Source: Soonwooa sp032062245 (lineage in GTDB: Bacteria > Bacteroidota > Bacteroidia > Flavobacteriales > Weeksellaceae). Taken from it: 64,000 nt of DNA. Where the stretch lies: positions 57,006-121,005 of the forward strand of contig NZ_DAMBQF010000005.1 in the NCBI RefSeq assembly GCF_032062245.1, given 5' to 3'. Shown here piece after piece: positions 7,671-16,430 of the stretch (positions are counted from its first letter, which is position 1; each line of letters starts with the position of its first letter). The position numbers and the translations under genes are program-made. The notes below the pieces were generated by a model that was not told the origin of the DNA, did no database searches, and saw only the letters and a program-made list of their open reading frames with translations.

Positions 7671-8660
7671 TTATCTTCTTATTCTGAAAGTCGAGTTAGG
7701 ATCACTAACTGTTGCGCTATCTTTCTTAGCTTTTTCGATGTTATTCTCGATAGCCTCTTGGTTGTTTTCTTCTTTCTTAAGCTCAGTTTTTGCAGCATTT
7801 TTAGCTTCCTCAGCTTTTTGTTTTGCTGTTAATTCTGCTTGTCTTTTCTCAGCTTCAGCAACGATTTTTTCAAATCTTACTTTTTCTTCTTCCAATTTTG
7901 GACGGAAAGCTAAAGCTGTTTTTGTATAATCCGTGTTAGGAAGTTCTTTTTCAATTGTTCTTGTATAAGCAATAGCGTTGTCTAGACGATCTTTCTTTTT
8001 TTCAGGCATCGAGAACATTGCTAACTCATATTTAGATTTCATTTTAAAATCTAAAATTTTTGGTTTAAGCTTTGTCGCAGGAAAATCTTCTAAAACATTG
8101 TCAAATGCAATATCCGCAGAAAGATATTCTCCCATTTTGTAATACTGACGAGCGTTTTCATAAGCTTTGAATTCTAACTTATAACCCAACTCATCCAACA
8201 TGGTTTGGATATTTTTTGATCTTTCAGAATCTGGATAGTTGTTCAAGAAGTCTTGAAGCTCTGTAATCGCAGATTGTGTATTAGTCTGATCAAGATTATA
8301 ATCGTTAGAACCTTGATAATAACAGATCGCGGACATATAAGAAGCTTCTTCACGACGTGGATCCTGAGGGAAGCTTACTGCAAAGTTTTTGAACTGATGT
8401 CCAGCAAGCTTGTAGTTTTTATCGTAATAGTTAGCATAAGCCGTGTTGTATCCAACATTTTGGAATTCGTCGGTTCCTGCAACAAGATTAGAAACTCTTT
8501 CGTACAAGGCAATCGCGTCGCTCCACTTTTTGTTTGCAAATTTTTCATTGGCAGTTTTCAAGATGAAATCTTTGTCGGCACTTTTCAATGCGCGATCCAT
8601 TTCACGATTACATGATATAATAAGGCTTGATGCCAGAGCAACAATAATTAATTTCTTCAT
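7671..8660 (-). CDS. bamD: Outer membrane assembly lipoprotein BamD
   Basis: A lipoprotein component of the BAM machine that inserts beta-barrel proteins into the outer membrane. The signal peptide ends in lipobox LIISC, giving lipidated Cys17. TPR-like helical repeats fill about residues 30-265 (for example KKWSDAIALYERV and DYNLDQTNTQSAITELQDFLNNYPDSE). A Lys/Glu/Ala-rich coiled-coil tail beyond residue 265 is longer than in E. coli BamD. At 329 residues it is somewhat larger than the proteobacterial protein but normal for the phylum. It is the first gene of the bamD-rpoZ unit. Confidence 0.93.
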   Translation of the reverse strand: MKKLIIVALASSLIISCNREMDRALKSADKDFILKTANEKFANKKWSDAIALYERVSNLVAGTDEFQNVGYNTAYANYYDKNYKLAGHQFKNFAVSFPQDPRREEASYMSAICYYQGSNDYNLDQTNTQSAITELQDFLNNYPDSERSKNIQTMLDELGYKLEFKAYENARQYYKMGEYLSADIAFDNVLEDFPATKLKPKILDFKMKSKYELAMFSMPEKKKDRLDNAIAYTRTIEKELPNTDYTKTALAFRPKLEEEKVRFEKIVAEAEKRQAELTAKQKAEEAKNAAKTELKKEENNQEAIENNIEKAKKDSATVSDPNSTFRIRR

Positions 8661-8701
8661 AAGGATGTAGTAAAGTTGACAAGGTCCAACATTACGATTT
8701 G

Positions 8702-8709
8702 CAAAAATA
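8702..8709 (-). promoter_or_regulatory. Promoter -7 box for bamD
   Basis: TATTTTTG on the minus strand matches TAnnTTTG and lies about 42 bases before the bamD start codon. No -33 TTG was recognised. Confidence 0.5.
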
Positions 8710-8790
8710 AAACTTTTTTGATAATAGGATTTATTATTATGATAATATTAACGTTTGTAAAAGCTAAAAAGTATTTTTAACTTAGAAAAC

Positions 8791-9426
8791 TTACGCATAT
8801 AGCTCAAAACCTAACAATGCAAAAGTTGTTTGTAGAAGATGTGATTTTACTTTTTTCTCCGCTTCCGAAAGATAATTGGCTTCGGTTGCACTTGGAAGAT
8901 AAAGCTCGTAAAAATTTTTATTTCTAATAACAAATAAAGTAGAACCAATAATGTTGGTAAGGATGTCTTCGGATTTTGGCGCGTTGGTAAAAACCCCACT
9001 AATAATACCTTTTTTGATGATTTCTTCTAATCGACTGACGCAGATTTTGTAAAAGTCTAAAAGATCGTCTTTAATAAAATCGTTAACGCGAATCTCCTGC
9101 GTTACAAAGCCATGGAAGTAATTGTATTTGAAAAGAAGTCCAACAATGTAGTTGATAATTTCCTTCATTTGCATTTCTGCTTTTCCTTCTTTAATAGTCT
9201 CAGCAAACTCCGAAAAACTTTCTTTAGAGCGTTGTACACGATATTGGTACAAGAAAGTCATCATTTTCTCTTTAGAACCAAAATAATAAGAAATCATGGC
9301 GACATTAATGCCAGCTTTGCTACAAATATCTCTTACAGAAGTTGCGTCAAAACCTTTGGTAGCAATAAGTTCTTCTGCAACATCTAAGATTTTTTTCTGC
9401 TTATCGGTAAATTTTTTCTTGACCAT
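8791..9426 (-). CDS. TetR/AcrR family transcriptional regulator
   Basis: A 211-residue one-component repressor. The N-terminal helix-turn-helix occupies about residues 8-55, with the typical ILDVAEELIATKGFDATSVRDIC and AMISYYFGSKEKMM segments. The helical C-terminal ligand and dimer domain is not diagnostic. The gene is divergent from tatD with a 72-base spacer holding the tatD promoter, so autoregulation and control of tatD are possible. It could equally act on a distant target. No obvious palindromic operator was recognised in the spacer. Ligand unknown. Confidence 0.9.
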   Translation of the reverse strand: MVKKKFTDKQKKILDVAEELIATKGFDATSVRDICSKAGINVAMISYYFGSKEKMMTFLYQYRVQRSKESFSEFAETIKEGKAEMQMKEIINYIVGLLFKYNYFHGFVTQEIRVNDFIKDDLLDFYKICVSRLEEIIKKGIISGVFTNAPKSEDILTNIIGSTLFVIRNKNFYELYLPSATEANYLSEAEKKVKSHLLQTTFALLGFELYA

Positions 9427-9465
9427 ATTAATTGTAAATTTAAGTAAAATTTTTAATTGTAAGAA

Positions 9466-9495
9466 TTTGATTTTAATTTCATTAAATTATCTTTG
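9466..9495 (+). promoter_or_regulatory. Promoter of tatD (TTTG-N18-TATCTTTG)
   Basis: This is one of the two most complete promoters in the window. The -33 element TTTG (9466-9469) is followed by 18 bases and the -7 element TATCTTTG (9488-9495). The last base of the -7 box is only 3 bases before the tatD ATG at 9499, which predicts a start of transcription at or next to the start codon. Confidence 0.65.
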
Positions 9496-9498
9496 AAA

Positions 9499-10125
9499 AT
9501 GGATTTTTTTGACTTTCATCACCATCATCTTGGACAATTTGGGATTTATAATCTCGATTTGTTTTCTGATGATAATCCTGAAATTTTTTCTGTGGGCTTG
9601 CATCCAAAAGACATTACTAATGATTTTGAAAGTGCTTTGGATTGGGCTAAAAGTCGTGCGCAAGAACCGAATTGTCTAGCAATAGGAGAGTGTGGTCTCG
9701 ATGCTTTGGTAGAAGTCGATTCGGCTTTGCAAGAAGAGCTTTTTACGCAGCAAATTTTATTGGCAAATAAATTACAAAAACCAATCATTATCCATTGTGT
9801 GAGACGACATCAAGATTTGTTGAAGTTTCAAAAAATAGCTAAAATTCCGTTGATTGTACATGGTTTTAATAAAAAAGAAAGTATCGCAACAAATTTATTA
9901 AATGCGGGTTTTTATTTAAGTTTTGGAAAATCTTTGTTGGAAAACCTATCTTTGCAATCTGTTTTTAAAGAATGTCCCAACCATCGTTTTTTTCTAGAAA
10001 CTGATGCGGCGGAAATCAACATTTCAGAAATTTATGATAAAGCGTCAAGTATTAAAGCAATGTCAACTTCCGAAATGCAACAACTTATAAAGCAGAATTT
10101 GAATTTAATTTTAAACAATGAGTGA
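9499..10125 (+). CDS. tatD: TatD family metal-dependent hydrolase
   Basis: A cytosolic TIM-barrel hydrolase of the amidohydrolase superfamily. TatD enzymes are Mg-dependent DNases implicated in DNA repair, but substrates vary. The metal-binding His pair is at the very N-terminus (DFHHHH), so the start must be here. ATG 9499 is preferred over TTG 9493, which lies inside the -7 box. Further ligands appear in VGLHP, AIGECGLD, IIHCVR, VHGF and the late LETDAAE. At 208 residues it is shorter than the usual 255-265, a compact form. It overlaps tcdA by 8 bases. Confidence 0.85.
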   Translation: MDFFDFHHHHLGQFGIYNLDLFSDDNPEIFSVGLHPKDITNDFESALDWAKSRAQEPNCLAIGECGLDALVEVDSALQEELFTQQILLANKLQKPIIIHCVRRHQDLLKFQKIAKIPLIVHGFNKKESIATNLLNAGFYLSFGKSLLENLSLQSVFKECPNHRFFLETDAAEINISEIYDKASSIKAMSTSEMQQLIKQNLNLILNNE

Positions 10126-10843
10126 AATTTGGTTAGAGCGCACCGAGCTTTTATTAAAAGAAGAAGGTCTTAAAGTTCTTAATGATGCTAAAGTATTGGT
10201 GGTTGGTTTAGGTGGCGTTGGCTCTTTTGCGGCTGAATTTCTAGCTCGTGCAGGTGTCGGACACTTATACATTGCAGATGGTGACACCGTTGATATTACT
10301 AATATTAACCGTCAATTACCAGCATTAACCTCGACGGTTGGCCAACATAAAGTGGATGTTGTTGGAGATCGATTGTTGGATATTAATCCGAAATTGGATT
10401 TAATAAGGATCAACGAATTTCTTAGTCCAGAACGTATGGAAGAATTGGTTGTGTCGGAACAATTTAATTATGTTTTGGATTGTATCGATTCTTTAACGCC
10501 AAAATTAAGTTTGATAAAAACCTGTCGTCGTAATAAGATAAAGTTAGTTTCTGCGATGGGCGCTGGTGGAAAAACTGATCCGAGTAAAGTGATGGTTCGT
10601 GATATTAGCAAAACGAACAATTGTCTACTTGCGAAACAAGTTAGAAAACGTTTGAAAAAAGAAGGCGTAACTAAAGGTTTTAGATGTGTTTTTTCAACTG
10701 AAATTCAAGATGAAGATAGTTTGAAATTAACCGATGGTAGCAATTTTAAAAAATCATTTTATGGTACAATCAGCTTTATTCCTGCATTGTTTGGACTTTA
10801 TGCTGCTGCTGAAGTGATCAATAGTTTAACTGGACGAAAATAA
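10118..10843 (+). CDS. tcdA: tRNA threonylcarbamoyladenosine dehydratase (TcdA/CsdL type)
   Basis: An E1-like ThiF-family ATPase that cyclises the t6A modification at tRNA position 37 to ct6A. The 241-residue protein has the Rossmann nucleotide-binding motif VLVVGLGGVGSFAAEFLARAGVG near residues 27-49. The ADP-ribosyl contact DGDTVDITNINRQLPA follows at about 55-70, and the TcdA-type AMGAGGKTDPSKV lies near 150. There is no CxxC zinc pair or long catalytic-Cys domain as in ThiF/MoeB proper, which supports TcdA. It is translationally coupled to tatD by overlap, and rnpA follows after 3 bases, giving a tRNA-themed cluster. Confidence 0.88.
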   Translation: MSEIWLERTELLLKEEGLKVLNDAKVLVVGLGGVGSFAAEFLARAGVGHLYIADGDTVDITNINRQLPALTSTVGQHKVDVVGDRLLDINPKLDLIRINEFLSPERMEELVVSEQFNYVLDCIDSLTPKLSLIKTCRRNKIKLVSAMGAGGKTDPSKVMVRDISKTNNCLLAKQVRKRLKKEGVTKGFRCVFSTEIQDEDSLKLTDGSNFKKSFYGTISFIPALFGLYAAAEVINSLTGRK

Positions 10844-10846
10844 TAT

Positions 10847-11212
10847 ATGACAGACTTTCGATATCCAAAATCTGAAAAATTAAAAAAGAAATCTGATATT
10901 GATTTACTTTTCAAAAAGGGAAAGTGGATGTCGCATGGCAATGTTCGGTTAATTGTTTTAAAAAATCTTCCTGACCAACAAAATAATCGTGTTGGCGTTT
11001 CGGTCTCGAAAAAGTTTTTTAAAAAAGCGGTTGATCGTAACCGTATCAAAAGATTGTTGAAAGAATACTATCGCCTGAACAAATCTGATGTTACAGAACA
11101 ATTTGGAAGTTCGGCTTCCGTCATGTTGTTTTGGGTTTCTAAACAACTTCCTGAGAATCTACAATCGGTAGAACAAGAATTCAAAAATCTTTTTGCTAGT
11201 AGAAAACAATAG
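10847..11212 (+). CDS. rnpA: Ribonuclease P protein component
   Basis: The basic protein subunit of RNase P, which helps the catalytic RNA cleave 5' leaders from pre-tRNAs. It has 121 residues with many Lys and Arg. The hallmark RNR motif is present as AVDRNRIKRLLKEYYR near residues 62-77, preceded by VGVSVSKKFFKKA. In many bacteria rnpA follows rpmH near the origin. Here it follows tcdA after 3 bases instead. The start at 10847 gives the usual N-terminus RYPKSEKLKKKSDIDLLFKKGK. Confidence 0.95.
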   Translation: MTDFRYPKSEKLKKKSDIDLLFKKGKWMSHGNVRLIVLKNLPDQQNNRVGVSVSKKFFKKAVDRNRIKRLLKEYYRLNKSDVTEQFGSSASVMLFWVSKQLPENLQSVEQEFKNLFASRKQ

Positions 11213-11260
11213 ATCAAGTCTTTGCATAGTTTTTGATGCACGATGAAGTAAATAAAAACT

Positions 11261-11869
11261 ATGTCCGAATTTCTTCCTTATGTTATCAGCATTTTTGTTG
11301 GTATTGGCTTAGCTGCTGCAACAGGTTTCCGAGTATTTTTGCCGATGTTTGCCGTAAGTCTTGCTTCGTATTATCATTGGATTCCTGCTAACGAAAGTTT
11401 TCAGTGGCTGGCTTCTTTGCCCGCACTTATAACCACTGGTGTTGCCACGGTTGTGGAAATTTTAGCCTATTACATTCCGTACATTGATAATATTTTAGAT
11501 AGTATTTCGATTCCGTTAGCGACTATAGCGGGCTCGGTACTTTTCGCGAGTCAATATATGGGGCTTGATGGCGTGTCGGAGTGGGCTTTGGCATTAATTG
11601 CTGGGGGCGGAACTGCCGCGACTATTGCATCTGGATTTGCTGGGACTCGTGTGGCATCGACTGCCACAACCGGCGGTATCGGTAATCACGTTGTTGCTAC
11701 CACAGAAACTGCTGGCGCTAGTGTTATGTCTATTTTTGCTTTAGCATTACCTGTTTTAGCTTTTATTTTTGCAATAGGTCTTGTCGTTTTAGTCTTTATT
11801 TTTGGTCGAAAAATTTGGAACAAGTTTCGAAAGAAAGAACCCAAAATAGAAGATGCAGATTATGTATAA
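11261..11869 (+). CDS. DUF4126 domain-containing membrane protein
   Basis: A 202-residue integral membrane protein of unknown function. It has about five hydrophobic segments, starting with YVISIFVGIGLAAATGFRVFLP. A Gly/Ala/Thr-rich stretch (GGGTAATIASGFAGTRVAST) lies near residues 113-135, and the last membrane segment ends in a basic tail (GRKIWNKFRKKEP). These features fit the DUF4126 family. It lies 48 bases after rnpA and ends at a bidirectional terminator. Confidence 0.85.
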   Translation: MSEFLPYVISIFVGIGLAAATGFRVFLPMFAVSLASYYHWIPANESFQWLASLPALITTGVATVVEILAYYIPYIDNILDSISIPLATIAGSVLFASQYMGLDGVSEWALALIAGGGTAATIASGFAGTRVASTATTGGIGNHVVATTETAGASVMSIFALALPVLAFIFAIGLVVLVFIFGRKIWNKFRKKEPKIEDADYV

Positions 11870-11872
11870 ATA

Positions 11873-11902
11873 AAAAAAGCCTCGAGTGATCGAGGCTTTT
11901 TT
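11873..11902. terminator. Bidirectional intrinsic terminator
   Basis: The stem GCCTCGA/TCGAGGC with loop GTGA is flanked by A6 on the left and T6 on the right. It can therefore end both the DUF4126 transcript (+) and the DUF5689 transcript (-). Confidence 0.9.
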
Positions 11903-11924
11903 GTTTAATAAAGTTTCAAAATAA

Positions 11925-13316
11925 TTATTGAACTTTGATATCGTCAATCTGAATTGTCGTTGTTGTACCAGGGTTTGCACCAGTATATTTGAACAACACA
12001 TAACCTTTACCTGTTAAGTCTGTTGGGAAGTTATATGTTCCTGCAGAACTTAGTGTACCATAACCAGATGTAGGTGTTGTTGGGATGTTAAAGCTAGATG
12101 TAATATCTTTTAAAGTTGCTTTTGTAATATCTCCTAATGCTGTATAATCTGTTGTTGTATACACTTTAAGAGCTGCTCCGTTATAGAAACCAACATTAAC
12201 AAAGAAACTGATATTATTAGCAGCTGTAAAGTCTACAGGAACTGCAAAATATGTTTCGTAATTACCAGATCCCGCATTAGCTGAAATTTGGATATACTTG
12301 TTCCCGTTGAAAGATCTAATTTGCCAATATCTGTTACCAACCGTTGGGTCATTAACATACTTAGGATAAGTTTCTTCCATATCGTTATAAGAGTTGAAAT
12401 CTTCTGTAAACGAACCTAAGAAGTTAATTGCAGTTCCTCCTTTTGGTGGCGCTGCATCATAACGAGGGTTGTCAAACTTGATGTCAGCTTTGCTTCTGAT
12501 ATACATTTGATAGTTTGAATTATAACGACTTACAACAAATGTTAAATCGCCATTACCTGTTGGTAAAAGGTCACCACCAAAGGCGCAGAATCCTGAGTTT
12601 CTCAATACTGTAGATCCTCCAGTTGCATCTTCGATATTTCTATCTGTATCAGCACCAATACCAGCAACATAGTTGATAAATGTTTTTGGTTGTGGCAGAA
12701 CTTCACTTGCAGCGAATTGTACTTTTGGTACTGTTACTAAAGTGTTAAGATATTTCTCATTTTTAGCCTCGTTTAAGTTGCTAACTTTTGTCGGAACTAA
12801 TGTTGCAATATCCATAGCATTACCATTACACACACCAGAAATATATCTAGAGAATAATACACTAGGGATACGACCGATTGCATATTGAGGGTCTACAGAA
12901 CCAATTTTTTTGGTACCTCTATCCATACCTAATACCAAACCATTTGCTTTGATTCTTACGTGCGCTCCAATTGGAAAATCCGCATAGTTAGATGCTTTGT
13001 CTACCTCGATAGAAAGACCAACAGTTGGGTTTTCTGGTTTATCTTGGATAGAGATTGTTTTGTAGAAATTGCCGTATTCGTCAGATGATACAATATAAGC
13101 ATCAAAGATAACAGGTGCGCCTTCGGCAGGAACTTTATATGTTCCAGATGCAGGAGCTAAAGCTGCAAAATCAGCCATAGAAATAGTTGGTGCATCGAAC
13201 TTGTTATTACATACGATAGGTGGAGTCTCCCAATCATCGTTCTTTACACAAGAGGTTAATGCTACTGTTGATACAGCAGAAAAAACTAAAGTTTTAAAAA
13301 GTGAATTTATTTTCAT
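11925..13316 (-). CDS. DUF5689 domain-containing lipoprotein, probably surface exposed
   Basis: A 463-residue lipoprotein. The start is placed at ATG 13316, giving MKINSLFKTLVFSAVSTVALTSC with lipobox LTSC. The Cys is followed by VKNDD, a Lys then two acidic residues, resembling the surface lipoprotein export signal described in Flavobacteriia. An N-terminal DUF5689 region, proposed to be OB-fold-like, spans about residues 40-280 (IFDAYIVSSDEYGNFYKTISIQD). A C-terminal jelly-roll 'choice-of-anchor' type region (FTEDFNSY to IQIDDIKVQ) follows. It is encoded 19 bases after the TonB receptor and divergent from a secreted nuclease-like enzyme, suggesting it captures or holds a substrate. The function is inferred. 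Confidence 0.82.
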   Translation of the reverse strand: MKINSLFKTLVFSAVSTVALTSCVKNDDWETPPIVCNNKFDAPTISMADFAALAPASGTYKVPAEGAPVIFDAYIVSSDEYGNFYKTISIQDKPENPTVGLSIEVDKASNYADFPIGAHVRIKANGLVLGMDRGTKKIGSVDPQYAIGRIPSVLFSRYISGVCNGNAMDIATLVPTKVSNLNEAKNEKYLNTLVTVPKVQFAASEVLPQPKTFINYVAGIGADTDRNIEDATGGSTVLRNSGFCAFGGDLLPTGNGDLTFVVSRYNSNYQMYIRSKADIKFDNPRYDAAPPKGGTAINFLGSFTEDFNSYNDMEETYPKYVNDPTVGNRYWQIRSFNGNKYIQISANAGSGNYETYFAVPVDFTAANNISFFVNVGFYNGAALKVYTTTDYTALGDITKATLKDITSSFNIPTTPTSGYGTLSSAGTYNFPTDLTGKGYVLFKYTGANPGTTTTIQIDDIKVQ

Positions 13317-13335
13317 TACGATATTTTTAAATAGA

Positions 13336-16203
13336 TTAGAATCTGAATTGTACATTTACAAAATAAGAACGACCTTGGGTATACCAGTATTTAGGACCAA
13401 ACAAATTTTCTGCTCTGTCATAATCTTTAATGAAGCCATCATATTTAATGTTTCTACTTTGTTCAAATCCTCCGGTAATATATCTTTTGTTATCCAAAAT
13501 ATTATTAATAGTAGCAGAGATTAAAACATAATATTTACCAATCATCCAAGATTTACCAGCATTAGCATTGATAAAGAATGAAGATGGTAATCTTTTTGGA
13601 GACATAATAGTTCTTAGCATGTCAGGATCTACACTCGTATCAGGCGTATGTGTTGTACTATTCTGAACGAAGTTTTCTGATCTTAGAATCGCTGAAGGAT
13701 TTAGGAAGTTTTGATCTAGATAGTTCCAGTTAGCACCAAACCACCAGTATTTCGGCGAGTTATATCTAAAGCCTAATGAGTAAGCCTGTTGTGGCGTTCC
13801 TCCTAATTTGTAGTTCTTAAGATTAGCTTTACCAAAATTCATGTATGGTAATCCGTTTGAGAATTCTCCTACTGCGTCAGAAGAGAAGTAGATTGTTGGA
13901 TCGTTATTATAGGTATATTGTCCAACACTTGCTAAACCTTGTAATGATAAAGTTGGTGTAACTTTATAATCGATACCAAACTCTAAACCAATATTACGTT
14001 TTTCAACATTTGACATAACTTGTGTTAAGAAAGCACTTTGGATAGGTTTTGACGTGTCATCAGAGTCAAACTGAAGACCATCCGCAAAGAATCTTTGTGT
14101 ATTGGTTTCGTTTTGTGTATCAACCCAATAACCAGTAAGTCTTAACTTTAAGAAAGGTGTAGACATTACATAGCTTAAGTCATTAGCATTAACAATAGTA
14201 TTCTTAATGTTAGGAGCAACAGATGCGTTAAGTCTTGGATTGATGAATAAATCCTCTAAGAAAGGTGCTTGTGAGAAATAAGCGCCGTTATATACGATAA
14301 AGTTACGGCCATCAACTTTGTAAACCGCTTGACCTTTCATACCAAAGTTCCAGAAGTTTTGATCACCACTTTTTCCGTACGAATCTTTATAAAGGAAATG
14401 TTTGAAATGTCCTTCTCTACTAGATGAACTATAGCCAGCTAAAGCAGAAACAAATACATCAAATTTTCCAGTTGAGAACTTTAATCCTGGATTAACTTTT
14501 ACTTCTTGTCTTGAGAAAGTATAGTCATAACCAATTTTGTCTCCCACTTTTTTAGCAACAGATCCATTTTCCAGATCAAGTTCGTTTAACAAACCTGAAG
14601 TTCCTGGTTGGTTAGTTGCTGCGAAAGGATCTTTATTCCAAGCGAAATCAGCACCTAGAAGGTCTTTTACTTCACGATAAAGATCAGACTTGTAGTTTTG
14701 ATATGATAAGTTTAAGATAAATCTTGTTCTATCATTAAAGTTATATGTATAATGTGTGTTAGCATTCCAGATTTTGTCATCACTAACATCATTAACTTGG
14801 AAATACAAAGCTCTACGACCAGTCACTCCATATTGGCTTACAGGTGCTTGGTTCATGTTTGCACGATACATTGCATCCCAATTAAGTTGTGTATAAGCAG
14901 GATCTCCACTTTGCCACAATTGTGTAGCCGTATTATAAGCATCTCTAGCAGTAGCCCATCTTGTAGGATCGTTCGGGTCGATAACCTCCATAGAAGGATC
15001 AAGAGATAAGAAGTAACTAGGAAGTCTTCTGTAGTAAGCAGGAGAAGGGTTGGTTACATTTTGCCAATCCAGTCTAGCACTCTTATCTTTACCAAATTGA
15101 TAAGATAAGCTAGTTGTTAAGCTAGATCTTTTATTAATTTTCCAGAAATCTGTTAATTGTAAAATTGGTTGGAAGCCAGTTCTAACTCTTTCGCTTCTTT
15201 TTTCACCATTTTGCCATCCCCAATATGAGTTATAATGTACACCCCTTAGGTCAAAAACTTCTTGAGTACTAGGGCTCGCAGTTGATCTTCTGTAAGGTGC
15301 TCCAATAGCATTGAAGGTAATAGTATGGTTGTCAGATAATTTCTTTTCAACACCGATGTAACCTCCCCAAGCATCATAAAAAGTACCTTCTTGGATACCT
15401 TCTTGCGCCCAACGTCTAGCAGCCATAGCTGTAATAGCCCATCCACTTTTTGACATTCCAGAAGAGTATCTTAGAGAAGCTCTGTTACGATAGTTTCTGT
15501 TGGTTAATGAGTAAGTTGCTTGGAAGCCTTTTCTGTATTCGCTAGCATTAGTGTACTTATTAAGCACTGAACTTGCACCACCGAAAGCATATTCTGAAGG
15601 AGCATGATTAGAAGCAATCTCCGGGTAACGAGTAATCTCATTAAGACCACCCCAGTTAGAGAAATCTACATTTCCGTTATCAGCTTTTACCATACTGATA
15701 CCGTTAAGCATTGTTTCTCCAGATCTTCCATCAATTCCTCTTGGACGGAACCAATAGAAGCCCAAATCAAAACTTGCTAACTTATTGAATACGTCTTGAG
15801 AAGATTGTAACAAACCTACAGTAGAACCTTGGCTTGAGTTTTCCTCATCTCCAGTACTTTCAATAATTGCAAGACCCTGGTCTGCACCAGTTAGGGATGA
15901 GTACATTGTAACCACACCTAGATCTTTTCTCTTTTCAGTTGAGATATCAAACTCCATTACTTTTGTTTCGTAATTAGATTTCGAAATAACAATCTGATAA
16001 TGACCCGGCTTAAGATCAACAAATTGGAAATATCCAATCTTGTCTGCCGTTACATCATTGGCTTCTCCTTTCAGGTCTACGTTAGCCCTTTCTACTGGCT
16101 TGCCTTCAGCATCCTTAAGATACGCAAATACAGTAGTTTGCGCATAATAAAATGATGCAGGCATCAGTGAGAATAAGGAGATTAATGATAATTTTTTAAT
16201 CAT
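13336..16203 (-). CDS. TonB-dependent receptor with carboxypeptidase-regulatory-like domain
   Basis: A 955-residue outer-membrane active transporter. A signal peptide ends at about residue 21 (SFYYAQ). A CarboxypepD_reg-like beta-sandwich follows at about 23-100 (FAYLKDAEGKPVERANVDLKG). The plug domain comes next (FYWFRPRGIDGRSGETMLNGISM), and then a 22-strand barrel ending in the aromatic residue of FVNVQFRF. Substrate is not evident from the sequence. It is co-transcribed with the DUF5689 lipoprotein, analogous to SusC/SusD pairs although the lipoprotein is not SusD-like. The divergent gene is a secreted endonuclease/exonuclease/phosphatase. The leader is 60 bases or more, with a TACATTTG box at 16267-16274. 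Confidence 0.93.
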   Translation of the reverse strand: MIKKLSLISLFSLMPASFYYAQTTVFAYLKDAEGKPVERANVDLKGEANDVTADKIGYFQFVDLKPGHYQIVISKSNYETKVMEFDISTEKRKDLGVVTMYSSLTGADQGLAIIESTGDEENSSQGSTVGLLQSSQDVFNKLASFDLGFYWFRPRGIDGRSGETMLNGISMVKADNGNVDFSNWGGLNEITRYPEIASNHAPSEYAFGGASSVLNKYTNASEYRKGFQATYSLTNRNYRNRASLRYSSGMSKSGWAITAMAARRWAQEGIQEGTFYDAWGGYIGVEKKLSDNHTITFNAIGAPYRRSTASPSTQEVFDLRGVHYNSYWGWQNGEKRSERVRTGFQPILQLTDFWKINKRSSLTTSLSYQFGKDKSARLDWQNVTNPSPAYYRRLPSYFLSLDPSMEVIDPNDPTRWATARDAYNTATQLWQSGDPAYTQLNWDAMYRANMNQAPVSQYGVTGRRALYFQVNDVSDDKIWNANTHYTYNFNDRTRFILNLSYQNYKSDLYREVKDLLGADFAWNKDPFAATNQPGTSGLLNELDLENGSVAKKVGDKIGYDYTFSRQEVKVNPGLKFSTGKFDVFVSALAGYSSSSREGHFKHFLYKDSYGKSGDQNFWNFGMKGQAVYKVDGRNFIVYNGAYFSQAPFLEDLFINPRLNASVAPNIKNTIVNANDLSYVMSTPFLKLRLTGYWVDTQNETNTQRFFADGLQFDSDDTSKPIQSAFLTQVMSNVEKRNIGLEFGIDYKVTPTLSLQGLASVGQYTYNNDPTIYFSSDAVGEFSNGLPYMNFGKANLKNYKLGGTPQQAYSLGFRYNSPKYWWFGANWNYLDQNFLNPSAILRSENFVQNSTTHTPDTSVDPDMLRTIMSPKRLPSSFFINANAGKSWMIGKYYVLISATINNILDNKRYITGGFEQSRNIKYDGFIKDYDRAENLFGPKYWYTQGRSYFVNVQFRF

Positions 16204-16266
16204 ACTTTGAACTATTTATAATCTCTTTTTTATACTTAATTTTCAATGCATTATGAATCGGGGGCA

Positions 16267-16274
16267 CAAATGTA
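16267..16274 (-). promoter_or_regulatory. Promoter -7 box for the TonB receptor/DUF5689 operon
   Basis: TACATTTG on the minus strand fits TAnnTTTG about 63 bases upstream of the receptor start. The identical octamer heads the divergent enzyme gene at 16392-16399. Confidence 0.5.
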
Positions 16275-16391
16275 CTTAAAAAAAATATATTTAATAATTA
16301 TAATCCTAAATTTATGATTAAATTTAGTTAATACCTCTTAAAGGCTCTGTTAATTTTTTTAGATTTGCTAACAATCTATAGAATAATATAG

Positions 16392-16399
16392 TACATTTG
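16392..16399 (+). promoter_or_regulatory. Promoter -7 box for the secreted phosphoesterase gene
   Basis: TACATTTG lies 31 bases before the ATG at 16431. TTTG at 16364-16367 is a possible -33 element, but the 24-base spacer is long. Confidence 0.5.
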
Positions 16400-16430
16400 T
16401 CGTCCTCTAAATTTTATTAAACTTTATACA

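Noticed and set aside
13317..13355. Longer start for the DUF5689 lipoprotein
   Set aside because: It would put 13 polar residues before the lipoprotein signal peptide and overlap the upstream receptor gene's end.
13336..16203. Reading the receptor/DUF5689 pair as a true SusC/SusD polysaccharide locus
   Set aside because: The lipoprotein lacks the SusD helical-repeat character, and no glycoside hydrolase is nearby.
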